Below are positions 54,483-64,000 of a DNA stretch of 64,000 nt, in pieces (the first letter of the stretch is position 1; each line of letters opens with the position of its first letter). The stretch lies in the NCBI GenBank assembly GCA_947462685.1, contig CANHPL010000002.1, forward strand, positions 95,933 through 159,932. The letters are read 5' to 3'. This DNA comes from Burkholderiaceae bacterium. Its GTDB lineage: Bacteria; Pseudomonadota; Gammaproteobacteria; Burkholderiales; Burkholderiaceae. The notes beneath the pieces are model-generated. The model was given only the letters and a program-made list of their open reading frames with translations, had not been told where the DNA came from and searched no databases. Position numbers and translations under genes: made by a program.

Positions 54483-55648
54483 GAGGTTTATGTATCTTGG
54501 GTTCTACTGGATCAATAGGAGAAAATACCCTTGATGTCGTAGCTCGTCACCCAGATTTATTTAAAGTGAAAACGTTGACCGCTAACACGCAAATAGAAAA
54601 ATTAGCGAAACAGTGCGTGCAATTTCAACCAGAAATTGCAGTTGTGGGTAATTCTGAATTAGCCAAAAAATTAAAATCACTTTTACCAAATGCTTCTACT
54701 CAAGTGCTATTTGGGCCAGATGGCTTGATTGAAGCCGTTATGCATCATCAAGTGAATACTGTGATGGCGGCTATTGTTGGTGCAGCTGGTTTATTGCCGA
54801 CCATCGAAGCGGCGAGAGCTGGGAAAAGAATTTTGCTAGCTAACAAAGAAGCATTGGTGATGTCTGGTCAGATCTTGATGGATGCGGTGAAGCATAGTGG
54901 TGCAGAATTATTACCCATCGACAGTGAGCATAATGCCATCTACCAGTGTTTACCCCACAACAAAAAAAATAACCCCTTAGAAATTGAAGAGCTTCTTCTT
55001 ACGGCCTCAGGTGGACCATTTTTAAATCGTCTTATCGACACTTTGATTCACGTCACTCCTGAAGAAGCTTGCGCGCATCCTAATTGGGTGATGGGTAGAA
55101 AAATTTCAGTTGACTCATCGACGATGATGAATAAAGGCCTTGAATTGATTGAAGCTATGTGGCTTTTTCAAATGCCTCAAGAAAAAATTCAGATTGTGAT
55201 ACATCCACAAAGCGTCATACACTCTTTGGTAAGATATGTAGATGGTTCATTACTTGCACAGTTAGGTGAGCCAGATATGCGAACGCCAATTGCATTTGGT
55301 TTAGGCTGGCCTCAAAGAATTTCATCTGGAGTGAAGCCATTAGATATGATGCAGCTTGGCCAACTTCATTTTATGCCTGCAGATGTCAAACGATTTCCTG
55401 CAATCACTTTAGCCCGTGAAGCTGCCAGATTAAAAGGAACAGCACCAGCTATAATGAACGCCGCCAATGAAGTTGCTGTAGATAGTTTTTTAAATCGTCA
55501 GATTACCTATCCACAAATTGTCCAAATTATTACTCAAGTATTAGAAAATATCCCATCCGAACCAGCTAGTTCATTAGAGTTGGTTTTATCAGTGGATCAA
55601 CTTTCTAGAGATAAAACAAAACAATATATTTTGGAGACACTCAAATGA
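54479..55648 (+). CDS. dxr: 1-deoxy-D-xylulose 5-phosphate reductoisomerase
   Basis: A 389-residue enzyme of the MEP isoprenoid pathway. The NADPH loop is ILGSTGSIGENTLDVV; metal and substrate residues are in LLPIDSEHNAIYQCL and VDSSTMMNKGLELIEAMWLF. The ATG at 54479, inside the cdsA stop overlap, gives the standard N-terminus, so an in-frame ATG 18 bases earlier is rejected. It supplies precursors for UppS in the same operon. Confidence 0.96.
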   Translation: MRGLCILGSTGSIGENTLDVVARHPDLFKVKTLTANTQIEKLAKQCVQFQPEIAVVGNSELAKKLKSLLPNASTQVLFGPDGLIEAVMHHQVNTVMAAIVGAAGLLPTIEAARAGKRILLANKEALVMSGQILMDAVKHSGAELLPIDSEHNAIYQCLPHNKKNNPLEIEELLLTASGGPFLNRLIDTLIHVTPEEACAHPNWVMGRKISVDSSTMMNKGLELIEAMWLFQMPQEKIQIVIHPQSVIHSLVRYVDGSLLAQLGEPDMRTPIAFGLGWPQRISSGVKPLDMMQLGQLHFMPADVKRFPAITLAREAARLKGTAPAIMNAANEVAVDSFLNRQITYPQIVQIITQVLENIPSEPASSLELVLSVDQLSRDKTKQYILETLK

Positions 55649-56769
55649 CCCTGATTTCTTTTTTAATGGCAATCGTCATCTTGGTAGGATTTCATGAATT
55701 TGGACACTACATCGTTGCGAAGTGGTGTGGTATTGCTGTAGAGCGATTTTCTATTGGATTTGGGCCTGTATTACTTAGAAAAAAATCAAGCAAACCCTTA
55801 GGTACGGAGTTCGTTTTGTCCGCTATTCCCCTAGGCGGTTATGTCAAGATGATTGATACAAGAACGCATAGCAACTTAAATGCTGAACAAATTGCACACG
55901 CATTTGATCAGCAAGCCTTGTGGAAGAGATCAAGCGTTGTTGCGGCTGGTCCTTTTGCAAATTTTTTATTAGCGTTTATCTTTTTATTCATTTTGTATTT
56001 GAGTGGACCTTTACAAGTAAAAGCAGTTTTGGATGAGCCACCGGCAAATTCAATCGCAGCAAAAGTAGGATTAGTAGATGGTGATGAGGTTAGGGGATTT
56101 ACCTTCCTGCCAAATGATTCTGATGGTGTTGACCTAAGTGTTGAGTTTACCCCCATCGATAGTTGGAATCGATTACGTTGGAAACTTTTAAGAGCAATGA
56201 TCGGTGAGCAAGGGTTTGTATTACAAGTGGCTCATGAAGGCAGTGGTGATACAAGAGTCGCTTTTACGCATGATGAAATACGATCTCTTCAACTCAAAAA
56301 CGATATGTTTTCCCAATTAGGTTTGATTTTAAGTAAAGATAATCCCTTACCCACTTTTCGCTTAGAGCTTGGTTTTACGGAATCAATCTCTCGTTCATTT
56401 GAAAGAGTTCAAGATATAATAGTTGTTTCAGCCCTGAGTATGTGGTCGTTAGTCACCGGTAAGGCCTCTCTAAATCAGATTAGTGGTCCAATTGGAATTG
56501 CTAGTATGGCTGGTCAATCAGCTAATTCGGGCTTTACTGCCTATATTGGCTTTTTAGTGCTTATTAGTATAAGTTTAGGCCTCATGAATTTATTACCTTT
56601 ACCTATGCTGGATGGTGGCCAATTAGTTTTTGATTTCTTTGAATTACTTCGCGGAAAAGCAGTATCTAATGACGTTCGTGAATTTACATCCAAGCTAGGT
56701 GTACTTGGAATACTTATCCTTACAGGGATTGCTGTTTTTAATGATTTATCCCGGCTTTTTCATGGATAA
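55645..56769 (+). CDS. rseP: RIP zinc metalloprotease RseP, apparently with a single PDZ domain
   Basis: An intramembrane protease of the site-2 family that cleaves RseA-type anti-sigma factors and remnant signal peptides. The zinc motif HEFGH gives His17, Glu18 and His21, and Asp323 is in LLPLPMLDGGQLVF, so the active site is complete. The protein has 374 residues against about 450 in E. coli. Compared with my recollection of the E. coli protein, the first PDZ region is present, but about 80 residues covering the second PDZ are missing between LGLILSK and NPLPTFRLEL. The frame is intact. It overlaps dxr by four bases and precedes bamA. Confidence 0.92.
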   Translation: MTLISFLMAIVILVGFHEFGHYIVAKWCGIAVERFSIGFGPVLLRKKSSKPLGTEFVLSAIPLGGYVKMIDTRTHSNLNAEQIAHAFDQQALWKRSSVVAAGPFANFLLAFIFLFILYLSGPLQVKAVLDEPPANSIAAKVGLVDGDEVRGFTFLPNDSDGVDLSVEFTPIDSWNRLRWKLLRAMIGEQGFVLQVAHEGSGDTRVAFTHDEIRSLQLKNDMFSQLGLILSKDNPLPTFRLELGFTESISRSFERVQDIIVVSALSMWSLVTGKASLNQISGPIGIASMAGQSANSGFTAYIGFLVLISISLGLMNLLPLPMLDGGQLVFDFFELLRGKAVSNDVREFTSKLGVLGILILTGIAVFNDLSRLFHG

Positions 56770-56845
56770 TGGGGTGTAGAATCTAAGTTATTGGATTTTA
56801 TACATTAATCTGACAATAATTACATTGAATTTAAGAGCCATTTAG

Positions 56846-59218
56846 TTGAATATTAAGAAAAATAAATTACATCTCGCAATTGCTCTAGCATTTAGCCTAG
56901 GAACCATGATTCACAGTGAGCTGAGCCTTGCGGCTGAGCCCTTCGTTGTGAAAGATATCCGTGTTGAAGGCCTTCAACGTGTCGAGCCTGGAACTGTTTT
57001 TAGTTATTTGCCAGTGAAAGTCGGGGAGACATTTGATGAGTCCATGGGTGCTGATGCGATTCGAAGCCTATTTAATACTGGTTTTTTTAAAGATGTCCAA
57101 GTTAAAGTCGAAAGTAATGTACTGATTGTACTGGTTGAAGAACGACCAACTATTTCAAAAGTTGACTTTACTGGCATGAAAGAATTTGAGAAAGAGGCTA
57201 TTTTAAAAGCTTTAAGAGCCATTGGATTAGCTGATGCAAGATATTTTGATAAAGCACTTGTTGATAAAGCTGAGCAAGAAATTAAGCGCCAGTATGTAGG
57301 TAAAGGTTTTTATGATGCTGAAATTGTTACCACGGTTACTCCAGGTGAGCGAAATCAAGTTTCTGTGTACTTTAATGTTGAAGAAGGTATCGTTTCTACA
57401 ATCTCTGAAATCAATCTGATAGGTAATAAAGCTTTTAGCGAAAAAGAACTTAGAAACCAAATGCAACTTTCTGTTGGAGGTTGGTTTTCTTGGTATTCAA
57501 AAAATAATCGTTATTCCAAGCAAAAACTATCTGCCGACTTAGAGAACATTCGTTCGTTTTATTTGAATCAAGGTTATCTAGAGTTTCGTATTGATTCTAC
57601 CCAAATATCCATCTCCCCAGATAAGAAGGGAATGTATGTCACCATCAATATTTTCGAGGGTGAACAGTACAAAGTGAAAGATATTAAGTTGGGTGGGGAA
57701 ATGTTTGGTAAAGAGGAAGAGTTTAAAGCTTTGATTCCTTTAAAACCGGGCGAAATTTTTTCCTCGGCCAAGTTAAATCTTGGTACAAAAGCAATAGCTG
57801 ATGCGTTAAGTACCTATGGGTATGCATTTGCAACTATTACACCTCAACCAGATTTGAGGAAAGAGGAAAAACTGGTTGATATGTTATTGGTGGTTGACCC
57901 AGGAAAAAGGGCTTATGTCAGGAATATAAGTATTTCTGGGAATGCTAAAACAAGAGATACGGTGATTCGTCGAGAGATGCGGCAGTTAGAAAGCTCTTGG
58001 TATGATGGCGAAAAAATCAAATTATCTAAAGACAGAATTAATCGTTTAGGTTACTTCACTGAAGTAGATGTAGGAACTCAGGAAATACCTGGTACGAATG
58101 ATCAAGTTGATTTAAATGTGAAAGTTGCTGAAAAACCCTCTGGATCTCTTAGTTTAGGTGCTGGATTTTCATCTTCTGAGGGAGTTGTTCTCTCGGCGGG
58201 TATTAACCAAGAAAATGCCTTTGGTACTGGAACCAGTATTGGATTTAATATTAATACGAGTCAAGTGAATCGAACTTTGGTCTTATCTCAATTTGACCCT
58301 TACTTTACCGAAGATGGTATTAGCCGATACACGGATGTTTATTACAGAACTTCTCGTCCACTATATTACCTTGGGGACTCGGATTACTCTATTATTAATA
58401 CAGGAACCTCAGTTCGTTTTGGTATTCCTTATTCAGAAAAAGGTCGTTATTTTGTTGGCGGTGCTGTAGAGAGATTAGAGCTCAATACCACCCAAAATTC
58501 ACCGTTAACTTATCAGCAATATGCCGCTAGCATATCTGGCTTTGACCCATCCCTTGTCGATGGGGTTAATGACCCTAACCGAGGATATTACTCTGGAAGT
58601 TCGTGGAATATACCGTTGTCTATAGGTTGGTCGAAAGACGGCCGAGATAGTGCTTTACTGCCTAGTAGTGGTAATTATCAAGTAGCAAATGCTGAAGTAT
58701 CAATGCCAATAGATCAAATGCAATACTATCGCTTGTTCTATCAGCATCAATACTATTATCCCTTGACCAAAACCAATGTGATTGCGCTGAGTGGACAAGT
58801 GGGTTACGGGATGGCTTACGGCGATAAACCTTTTCCAATCACGAAAAATTACTATTTAGGTGGTATTGGCTCGGTTCGTGGATATACACCAGGCTCTTTA
58901 GGACCTCAGGTTTACAATCCCAACTTAGCGATTTTTCAACCGACGGGTGGATCATCCAAAGCAGTCTTTAATGCAGAATACGCATTCCCTGTACCTGGTT
59001 CTGGAACAGATAAAACGTTGCGCTTTTTTGTGTTTTTTGACGCCGGTAATGTGTATGATGGTGCCCCAAATGTGGGAGATTTGAGATATTCATATGGTGC
59101 TGGTATTACTTGGATTTCTCCATTAGGCCCATTAAAATTCAGTTATGGTATTCCTCTTAATACAACTAGTTTGGATAAAATTCAAAACTTCCAATTTCAA
59201 ATTGGAACAACTTTTTAA
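56846..59218 (+). CDS. bamA: outer membrane protein assembly factor BamA
   Basis: A 790-residue Omp85 protein, the core of the BAM complex inserting beta-barrel proteins. After a signal peptide ending in LAA-E come five POTRA domains (first: FVVKDIRVEGLQRVEPG) and a C-terminal 16-strand barrel. The VRGY lid motif is in IGSVRGYTPGS near residue 676, and the protein ends in Phe. The start codon is TTG with AAGAG eight bases upstream; no other start precedes the signal peptide. Confidence 0.96.
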   Translation: MNIKKNKLHLAIALAFSLGTMIHSELSLAAEPFVVKDIRVEGLQRVEPGTVFSYLPVKVGETFDESMGADAIRSLFNTGFFKDVQVKVESNVLIVLVEERPTISKVDFTGMKEFEKEAILKALRAIGLADARYFDKALVDKAEQEIKRQYVGKGFYDAEIVTTVTPGERNQVSVYFNVEEGIVSTISEINLIGNKAFSEKELRNQMQLSVGGWFSWYSKNNRYSKQKLSADLENIRSFYLNQGYLEFRIDSTQISISPDKKGMYVTINIFEGEQYKVKDIKLGGEMFGKEEEFKALIPLKPGEIFSSAKLNLGTKAIADALSTYGYAFATITPQPDLRKEEKLVDMLLVVDPGKRAYVRNISISGNAKTRDTVIRREMRQLESSWYDGEKIKLSKDRINRLGYFTEVDVGTQEIPGTNDQVDLNVKVAEKPSGSLSLGAGFSSSEGVVLSAGINQENAFGTGTSIGFNINTSQVNRTLVLSQFDPYFTEDGISRYTDVYYRTSRPLYYLGDSDYSIINTGTSVRFGIPYSEKGRYFVGGAVERLELNTTQNSPLTYQQYAASISGFDPSLVDGVNDPNRGYYSGSSWNIPLSIGWSKDGRDSALLPSSGNYQVANAEVSMPIDQMQYYRLFYQHQYYYPLTKTNVIALSGQVGYGMAYGDKPFPITKNYYLGGIGSVRGYTPGSLGPQVYNPNLAIFQPTGGSSKAVFNAEYAFPVPGSGTDKTLRFFVFFDAGNVYDGAPNVGDLRYSYGAGITWISPLGPLKFSYGIPLNTTSLDKIQNFQFQIGTTF

Positions 59219-59236
59219 TTCTTTAAGGAAAATGGC

Positions 59237-59758
59237 ATGAAGCAGTTAAAAATTCGTTACTACCTATCAATGTTTGGTTTTATTGGCTTATCATTCTTTA
59301 TTCAATCTGTTCATGCTCAAGAGGCAGGAACTAAAATAGCATTTGTTAGCTTAGAGCGTATTTTGAGTGAGTCAAAAATGGCAAAAGATGCACAGGCTAA
59401 AATGCAGAGTGATTTTGGTAACCGTGAAAAAGAAGTTCGTGATGCTATTGCTAAAATTAAAACTCAGGCAACTCAACTTGATAAAGATGCTGCAGTCATG
59501 CCAGAATCAGAACGAATTCGGAAACAACGTGAGCTGGCAGACAGCGATCGTGAAATTCAACGTAAACAACGTGAACTAATTGAAGATACTCAGCGTAGAG
59601 GAGCTGAAGAGCGCGCCAAGATTTTCGAAAAAGCCAATCAAGTCTTAAAAACCATTGTTGAACAGAAAAAATTAGATCTAGTTGTGCAGGAAGCAGCTTT
59701 TGTAAGCCCAAGGGTTGATATCACTAATGAAGTTATAGCAGCTCTTAACGCCAAATAA
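59237..59758 (+). CDS. skp: periplasmic chaperone Skp/OmpH
   Basis: A 173-residue chaperone that holds unfolded outer membrane proteins on their way to BAM. A signal peptide (about 1-27, ending VHA-Q) is followed by the short KIAFVSLERILSESKMAKDA beta/helix part and a long charged coiled coil that forms the jellyfish arms. It lies between bamA and lpxD, the conserved order, 18 bases after bamA with AAGGA as ribosome binding site. Confidence 0.93.
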   Translation: MKQLKIRYYLSMFGFIGLSFFIQSVHAQEAGTKIAFVSLERILSESKMAKDAQAKMQSDFGNREKEVRDAIAKIKTQATQLDKDAAVMPESERIRKQRELADSDREIQRKQRELIEDTQRRGAEERAKIFEKANQVLKTIVEQKKLDLVVQEAAFVSPRVDITNEVIAALNAK

Positions 59759-59787
59759 TTCCGCTGGTCATGTGGAAGTGAGCGAGC

Positions 59788-60846
59788 ATGCATAAACCCA
59801 TCACCCTAGGTAACCTTGCATCTCATTTTGGCGTAGATTTGGATGGTGACTCCAATTTATCCTTAACGGGCTTAGCCCCTTTGGATATTGCTGAAAGTCA
59901 GCAAATCTCTTTCTTAGTCAATCCTATTTATCGTCAACAGGCTTTGATTAGTAAAGCTGGAGTTTTAATACTGAATCAAAGTGACTATGCTTTTGTAAAA
60001 GAAGCCTCTGAACAAACCCACTCATATTTAATCTCCCCAAATCCGTATGCTTTATTCGCTAGAATTGGTCAATTTTTTGAAAAATTAAATCTGGGCCATT
60101 TACCGTCAGGCATCCATCCAATGGCAGATGTTGACCCCTCGGCCATCATTCCTGAGTCGTGTACTATTGGCCCATTTTGCTCCATTGGTTCTGGAGTGAT
60201 ACTTGGTGAAAAAGTTCACTTAGTTTCTCATGTCAAGTTAGGTGTAAATGTTCAGATTGGTTCAGGGACAACGATACATCCTATGACGGTTATTTATGAT
60301 CATTGCCAAATAGGTAAACGATGTATTTTGCACGGCGGTGTTGTCATCGGTTCAGATGGCTTTGGTTTTGCTCCTGATTTTTCAGCTAAGGGGGGTGAGT
60401 GGGTCAAAATTCCTCAAACAGGAAGAGTTATTATTGGTAATGATGTTGAATGTGGCGCATCAATGACCGTAGATCGAGGTGCTATGGCAGATACAATCAT
60501 TGGCGATGGATGCAAATTCGATAATCAAGTACAAATTGGGCATAATGCAAAGGTTGGTGCTCATACTGTTATGGCTGGTTGCTCAGGTATAGCCGGAAGC
60601 ACCGAGGTTGGAAGTCTATGCGTCATTGGTGGATACTCTAATTTTTCAGGTCATTTGAAAATTGCAGATCGGACAACTGTTTCTGGAGGATCTTCTATTA
60701 CGAAATCCATTAAAGAACCAGGGGGGCATTACACAGGTGTATTTCCTTTTTCATCCCATGCTCAATGGGAAAAAAATGCTGCAATCATTCGTGGAATTGA
60801 TAAATTACGTCAACAAATTAAAGATTTAATAAAAAAAGTGAAGTAG
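59788..60846 (+). CDS. lpxD: UDP-3-O-acylglucosamine N-acyltransferase
   Basis: A 352-residue left-handed beta-helix acyltransferase for the third step of lipid A synthesis. The N-terminal uridine-binding domain includes [14 protein letters not shown]; hexapeptide repeats run from about residue 110 to 300; the catalytic His is His252 in [13 protein letters not shown]. The [10 protein letters not shown] loop is typical. Ribosome binding site GGAAGTGAG upstream. Confidence 0.96.
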   Translation: MHKPITLGNLASHFGVDLDGDSNLSLTGLAPLDIAESQQISFLVNPIYRQQALISKAGVLILNQSDYAFVKEASEQTHSYLISPNPYALFARIGQFFEKLNLGHLPSGIHPMADVDPSAIIPESCTIGPFCSIGSGVILGEKVHLVSHVKLGVNVQIGSGTTIHPMTVIYDHCQIGKRCILHGGVVIGSDGFGFAPDFSAKGGEWVKIPQTGRVIIGNDVECGASMTVDRGAMADTIIGDGCKFDNQVQIGHNAKVGAHTVMAGCSGIAGSTEVGSLCVIGGYSNFSGHLKIADRTTVSGGSSITKSIKEPGGHYTGVFPFSSHAQWEKNAAIIRGIDKLRQQIKDLIKKVK

Positions 60847-60856
60847 AAAGAAAAAA

Positions 60857-61306
60857 ATGGTTAATGAAGTCAACTTAGATATCAATAAAATATTAAAACT
60901 CTTACCCCATCGTTATCCGATTCTTTTAGTTGATCGGGTCCTAGAACTTGATCCTAGAGAGCGAATCAAGGCCCTCAAAAATGTATCGGTAAATGAGCCA
61001 TTTTTTCAAGGACATTTTCCGGACTACCCCGTAATGCCAGGCGTTTTAATTCTTGAATCACTTGCACAAGCCTCAGCTTTGTTAGCTTTCTCGGAAGAAA
61101 AAGATGATGATTCTTTATACTTCTTTGCTGGTATTGATAACGCCCGTTTTAAAAAACCAGTGTTGCCAGGTGATCAATTAATACTTAACGCTGAAGTCGA
61201 GCGATATAAAAGTGGTATCTGGAAATTTAAAGCTTTTGCAACGGTGGGAGAGGATATCGTTTGCCAAGCTGATTTATTGTGCGCTTTAAGAAAAAGGGAA
61301 AATTAA
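60857..61306 (+). CDS. fabZ: 3-hydroxyacyl-ACP dehydratase FabZ
   Basis: A 149-residue hotdog-fold dehydratase of fatty acid synthesis. Catalytic His53 is in [15 protein letters not shown] and Glu67 in [25 protein letters not shown] at the N-terminus is the family signature. Placed between lpxD and lpxA, which compete with it for 3-hydroxyacyl-ACP; the shared operon helps balance phospholipid and lipid A output. Confidence 0.97.
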   Translation: MVNEVNLDINKILKLLPHRYPILLVDRVLELDPRERIKALKNVSVNEPFFQGHFPDYPVMPGVLILESLAQASALLAFSEEKDDDSLYFFAGIDNARFKKPVLPGDQLILNAEVERYKSGIWKFKAFATVGEDIVCQADLLCALRKREN

Positions 61307-61307
61307 G

Positions 61308-62117
61308 ATGTCGTTGATTCATCCTACAGCGGTGATTGATCCACAAGCGGTCATTCATCCTCAAGCAATTATTGGACCTTACGTAATTATTGGCGCACAT
61401 GTACAGATTGGTGAAGGGACATCTATTGGTTCTCATACGGTCATTGAAGGCCATACACAAATTGGTAAAGATAATGTCATTAGTCATTTTTCGTCATTAG
61501 GTGGAGTTCCTCAGGATATGAAATATCGTGGGGAGCCGACGCAATTGATTATTGGTGATCGAAATACCATTCGTGAATTCACGACAATACATACTGGCAC
61601 AGTTCAAGATAAGGGTGTTACAAGTATTGGAAGTGATAATTGGATCATGGCCTATGTCCATATTGCACATGATTGTGTAGTTGGAAACCATACCATTTTT
61701 TCAAGTAATGCCCAGATCGCTGGTCATGTGGTGGTTGAGGACTGGGCCATTTTAGGTGGCATGTCTGGCGTCCATCAATTTGTTCGTATTGGTCAACATT
61801 CTATGTTGGGTGGAGCTTCAGCTCTTGTTCAAGACATTCCGCCTTTTGTTATTGCTGCTGGTGATAAAGCGCAGCCACATGGTTTAAATGCAGAGGGTCT
61901 TAAGCGCCGTGGTTTTGCACCAGAAACGATCACGGCATTACGTCATGCTTATCGTCTTTTATACAAAGATGGATTAACTTTTGAAGATGCCAAATTAGCG
62001 ATTCAAGAGATGATTGATTCCGGTTTTGAAGGCACTTCATTATTGCCAGATGGCGTTGAAAAAATTAATGAATTTTTAAAATTTCTTCGTGTTTCAACGC
62101 GCGGAATTATCCGTTAA
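61308..62117 (+). CDS. lpxA: UDP-N-acetylglucosamine acyltransferase
   Basis: A 269-residue trimeric beta-helix enzyme for the first step of lipid A synthesis. The catalytic His is His121 in [11 protein letters not shown] (E. coli His125). Gly169 in MLGGAS corresponds to E. coli Gly173, the residue of the acyl-chain ruler that permits a C14 chain, so a long 3-hydroxyacyl preference is inferred. It starts one base after fabZ. Confidence 0.96.
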   Translation: MSLIHPTAVIDPQAVIHPQAIIGPYVIIGAHVQIGEGTSIGSHTVIEGHTQIGKDNVISHFSSLGGVPQDMKYRGEPTQLIIGDRNTIREFTTIHTGTVQDKGVTSIGSDNWIMAYVHIAHDCVVGNHTIFSSNAQIAGHVVVEDWAILGGMSGVHQFVRIGQHSMLGGASALVQDIPPFVIAAGDKAQPHGLNAEGLKRRGFAPETITALRHAYRLLYKDGLTFEDAKLAIQEMIDSGFEGTSLLPDGVEKINEFLKFLRVSTRGIIR

Positions 62118-62120
62118 TTT

Positions 62121-63314
62121 ATGTCTTATCTGATTACCTGCGTAGCAGGTGAGCCTTCGGGTGATATGCTTGCTGGGCAGTTATTACATGGTATACAACA
62201 ACATCCTGCGTTGGCTAATAGTCGCTTTTTTGGGATAGGTGGTCCAAAAATGCAAGCTTATGGATTTGAGTCTTCCTGGCCGATGGACACCTTAAGTGTG
62301 CGTGGTTATGTAGAGGTTCTGGGTAACTTATCAAAGATCTTAAAAATAAGACGCGAACTAACTCAACGAATACACGAAGAGAGACCAGATGTTTATATAG
62401 GCATTGACGCACCTGATTTTAATTTAGCGGTAGAAAAAAAATGTCGTTATATGAAAATCCCCACGGTGCATTACATCAGCCCATCCATTTGGGCATGGCG
62501 ATATAACCGTATCTATGGTATCAAAAAATCTGTAGATCACATGCTTTGTATATTTCCATTTGAACCTAAAATTTATCATAATGTTGGCATGCAAGCAACT
62601 TACGTAGGCCATCCGTTTGCCAATCAAATCCCCATGCAACCTAATCCTGCGCAAGCAAGAATCAAATTATCCAATCAGGATTTATTAAGTTATGGTCCTA
62701 TAGCCACTAATGAAACTATCATTGCTGTTTTGCCCGGAAGTCGAGAATCAGAAATAAAGTACATTGCAAAAGGCTTTTTTGAAGCCATGGCGATTATGCA
62801 TCAATACCATGGAAATAAAATACGATTTTTAACTCCTGTAGCAACGCCTAAATTACGTCCCGCCTTAGAATTACTAAAACAAGAAACTTTAAAGCAAAGT
62901 CCTGATATTCAAATTGAATTAATCACAGAAAACTCAAGCCTTATTCTTGAGGCAGCTGACTCCGTATTAATTGCTAGTGGAACAGCGACTTTAGAAGCAG
63001 CTTTGTGGAAGAAACCGATGGTTATCTCTTATTCTGTACCATGGTTAACTGCTCAAATGATGAAGCGTCAAGGCTATTTACCCTATGTCGGATTACCAAA
63101 TATTCTTTGTCAAAGTTTTGTCGTGCCTGAGTTGTTGCAAGAGGAAGCTAAACCTGAAGTACTGGCTAGAGGCACCTTAGAATGGTTAGATCGGCCGAAT
63201 CAAGTAGCTTCTTTAGTATCTATTTTCGAGGAGTTGCACATCCTTCTGAAGCAACCTACTGAAGAGCTTGTTGCCCAAGCAATCGCGCAAACGATACATT
63301 CAAAATCTCATTAA
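62121..63314 (+). CDS. lpxB: lipid A disaccharide synthase
   Basis: A 397-residue GT-B-like glycosyltransferase (family GT19) joining two acylated glucosamines to form the lipid A disaccharide. Family motifs are AGEPSGDMLAGQLL at the start, IGIDAPDFNL, HYISPSIWAWRYNR, VLPGSRESEI and the late ASGTATLEAALWKKPMVISY. Three bases after lpxA; rnhB follows after eight. Confidence 0.96.
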   Translation: MSYLITCVAGEPSGDMLAGQLLHGIQQHPALANSRFFGIGGPKMQAYGFESSWPMDTLSVRGYVEVLGNLSKILKIRRELTQRIHEERPDVYIGIDAPDFNLAVEKKCRYMKIPTVHYISPSIWAWRYNRIYGIKKSVDHMLCIFPFEPKIYHNVGMQATYVGHPFANQIPMQPNPAQARIKLSNQDLLSYGPIATNETIIAVLPGSRESEIKYIAKGFFEAMAIMHQYHGNKIRFLTPVATPKLRPALELLKQETLKQSPDIQIELITENSSLILEAADSVLIASGTATLEAALWKKPMVISYSVPWLTAQMMKRQGYLPYVGLPNILCQSFVVPELLQEEAKPEVLARGTLEWLDRPNQVASLVSIFEELHILLKQPTEELVAQAIAQTIHSKSH

Positions 63315-63322
63315 ATATCCCT

Positions 63323-63913
63323 ATGGACCTGATATGTGGTGTTGACGAAGCAGGAAGGGGGCCATTGATTGGTAATGTTTTAGCTGGTGCCGTGATTTTA
63401 AATCCCGCCCATCCGATCGATGGGTTGAAAGATTCAAAAAAACTCTCCTCACAAAAAAGAGAGTTCTTATATCAAGAAATTTTGAATCATGCTTTAGCTT
63501 GGGGAATTGGACATGCAAGTCCGAAAGAAATTGATCAACTCAATATCTTACAAGCGACAATGTTAGCGATGAAACGAGCTGTAGAACACTTGACTTTGCA
63601 ATATCAAATAATGCCTTCATTACTTTTAATTGACGGAAATCGTGCCCCAAGAATAGATATCCAAACTCAAACGATTGTGAAAGGCGATGTGACGCAGCCT
63701 TGTATTTCTGCGGCATCCATTCTGGCTAAGGTGACTAGAGATAAAGAAATGATGGCATTACATCAAGAGTATCCAGAATATGGATTTGATCAACATATGG
63801 GTTACCCGACAGTTCATCATTTAAAAAAATTGACAGAATTAGGAGTCATTCCAGGATATCGTTTAACTTTCGGTCCCATCAAAAAAATCATTTCTCGAGA
63901 GCAACATGGTTGA
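63323..63913 (+). CDS. rnhB: ribonuclease HII
   Basis: A 196-residue enzyme that nicks at ribonucleotides embedded in DNA. The catalytic acidic residues are Asp8 and Glu9 in CGVDEAGRGP, with the Asp of LLIDGNRAP and that of the C-terminal ILAKVTRDKEM region. GLKDSKKLS is conserved. The end overlaps the start of the following methyltransferase gene by eight bases. Confidence 0.95.
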   Translation: MDLICGVDEAGRGPLIGNVLAGAVILNPAHPIDGLKDSKKLSSQKREFLYQEILNHALAWGIGHASPKEIDQLNILQATMLAMKRAVEHLTLQYQIMPSLLLIDGNRAPRIDIQTQTIVKGDVTQPCISAASILAKVTRDKEMMALHQEYPEYGFDQHMGYPTVHHLKKLTELGVIPGYRLTFGPIKKIISREQHG

Positions 63914-64000
63914 TATTGCATCTTTTTTTAGGCTTATACAATCACCTCAAAACGAGGTAGTAAAACAAATTAAAATACACCTTGAGGGTGGATCAAAGTC
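63906..64000 (+). CDS. TrmH/SpoU-family RNA 2'-O-methyltransferase, N-terminal part
   Basis: An ATG inside the end of rnhB opens a frame that runs to the window edge; about 31 residues are visible (MVDIASFFRLIQSPQNEVVK and on). The I-x-SPQN-x-x-VK pattern is typical of the N-terminus of rRNA/tRNA methyltransferases of the SpoU/TrmH group, and the position after rnhB is where Burkholderiales carry such a gene. Too short for a more exact assignment. Confidence 0.6.
   Translation, partial: MVDIASFFRLIQSPQNEVVKQIKIHLEGGSK

Overview
This 64 kb window is a dense, ordinary stretch of chromosome from a low-GC betaproteobacterium. The gene order points to the order Burkholderiales, family Burkholderiaceae, with a Polynucleobacter-like streamlined layout: mdh / gntR / sdhCDAB-sdhE-gltA / leuC-ecn-leuD-leuB-asd-fimV-truA-trpF-trpB-trpA-accD-folC-dedD-cvpA-purF-metZ, then dapD-arsC-dapE-prmB opposite smc-zipA-ligA, then glnD-map opposite rpsB-tsf-pyrH-frr-uppS-cdsA-dxr-rseP-bamA-skp-lpxD-fabZ-lpxA-lpxB-rnhB. 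The base composition looks like about 40% GC (estimated by eye, not calculated), which is low for the family. The genus is an inference; no rRNA gene is present to settle it. Coding density is very high, no gap without a gene exceeds 300 bases, and neighbouring genes often overlap by 1-4 bases.

Layout. 1-2.3 kb: the end of a beta-ketoadipate pathway cluster (pcaJ, pcaF) and a nitroreductase. 2.3-8 kb: single genes on alternating strands (rarA, purU, an acyl-CoA dehydrogenase, yaaA, a DUF2863 protein). 7.9-10.4 kb (minus): mdh with a CitE-like lyase and a small exported protein. 10.5-16.4 kb: a GntR regulator, succinate dehydrogenase with its flavinylation factor, and citrate synthase. 16.4-23.4 kb: leucine branch, asd, fimV, truA. 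23.4-32.4 kb: trpFBA, accD, folC, a SPOR protein, cvpA, purF, metZ. 32.4-35.1 kb: a DUF442 protein, a charged exported protein, radA, a thioesterase. 35.1-39.4 kb (minus): a Bug-type receptor, prmB, dapE, an ArsC-like protein, dapD. 39.5-46.3 kb: smc, zipA, ligA. 46.3-49.7 kb (minus): glnD, map. 49.7-64 kb: the translation / isoprenoid / phospholipid / outer-membrane / lipid A block, ending inside an rRNA methyltransferase gene.

Together the genes cover TCA-cycle steps (mdh, sdh, gltA), amino acid synthesis (Leu, Trp, Asp family, Met, lysine/diaminopimelate), purine and folate steps, DNA maintenance (rarA, radA, smc, ligA), nitrogen signalling (glnD) and envelope biogenesis (uppS, cdsA, rseP, bamA, skp, lpxDAB, fabZ).

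I found no mobile element, prophage, CRISPR array, toxin-antitoxin pair, defence island, tRNA or rRNA gene, and no convincing undescribed system. The points most worth a second look are modest: an RseP protease that appears to lack its second PDZ domain, perfect inverted repeats around the gntR regulator, a structured leader before rpsB, a strong hairpin inside the start of the CitE-like gene, and a few small conserved-looking proteins of unknown role.
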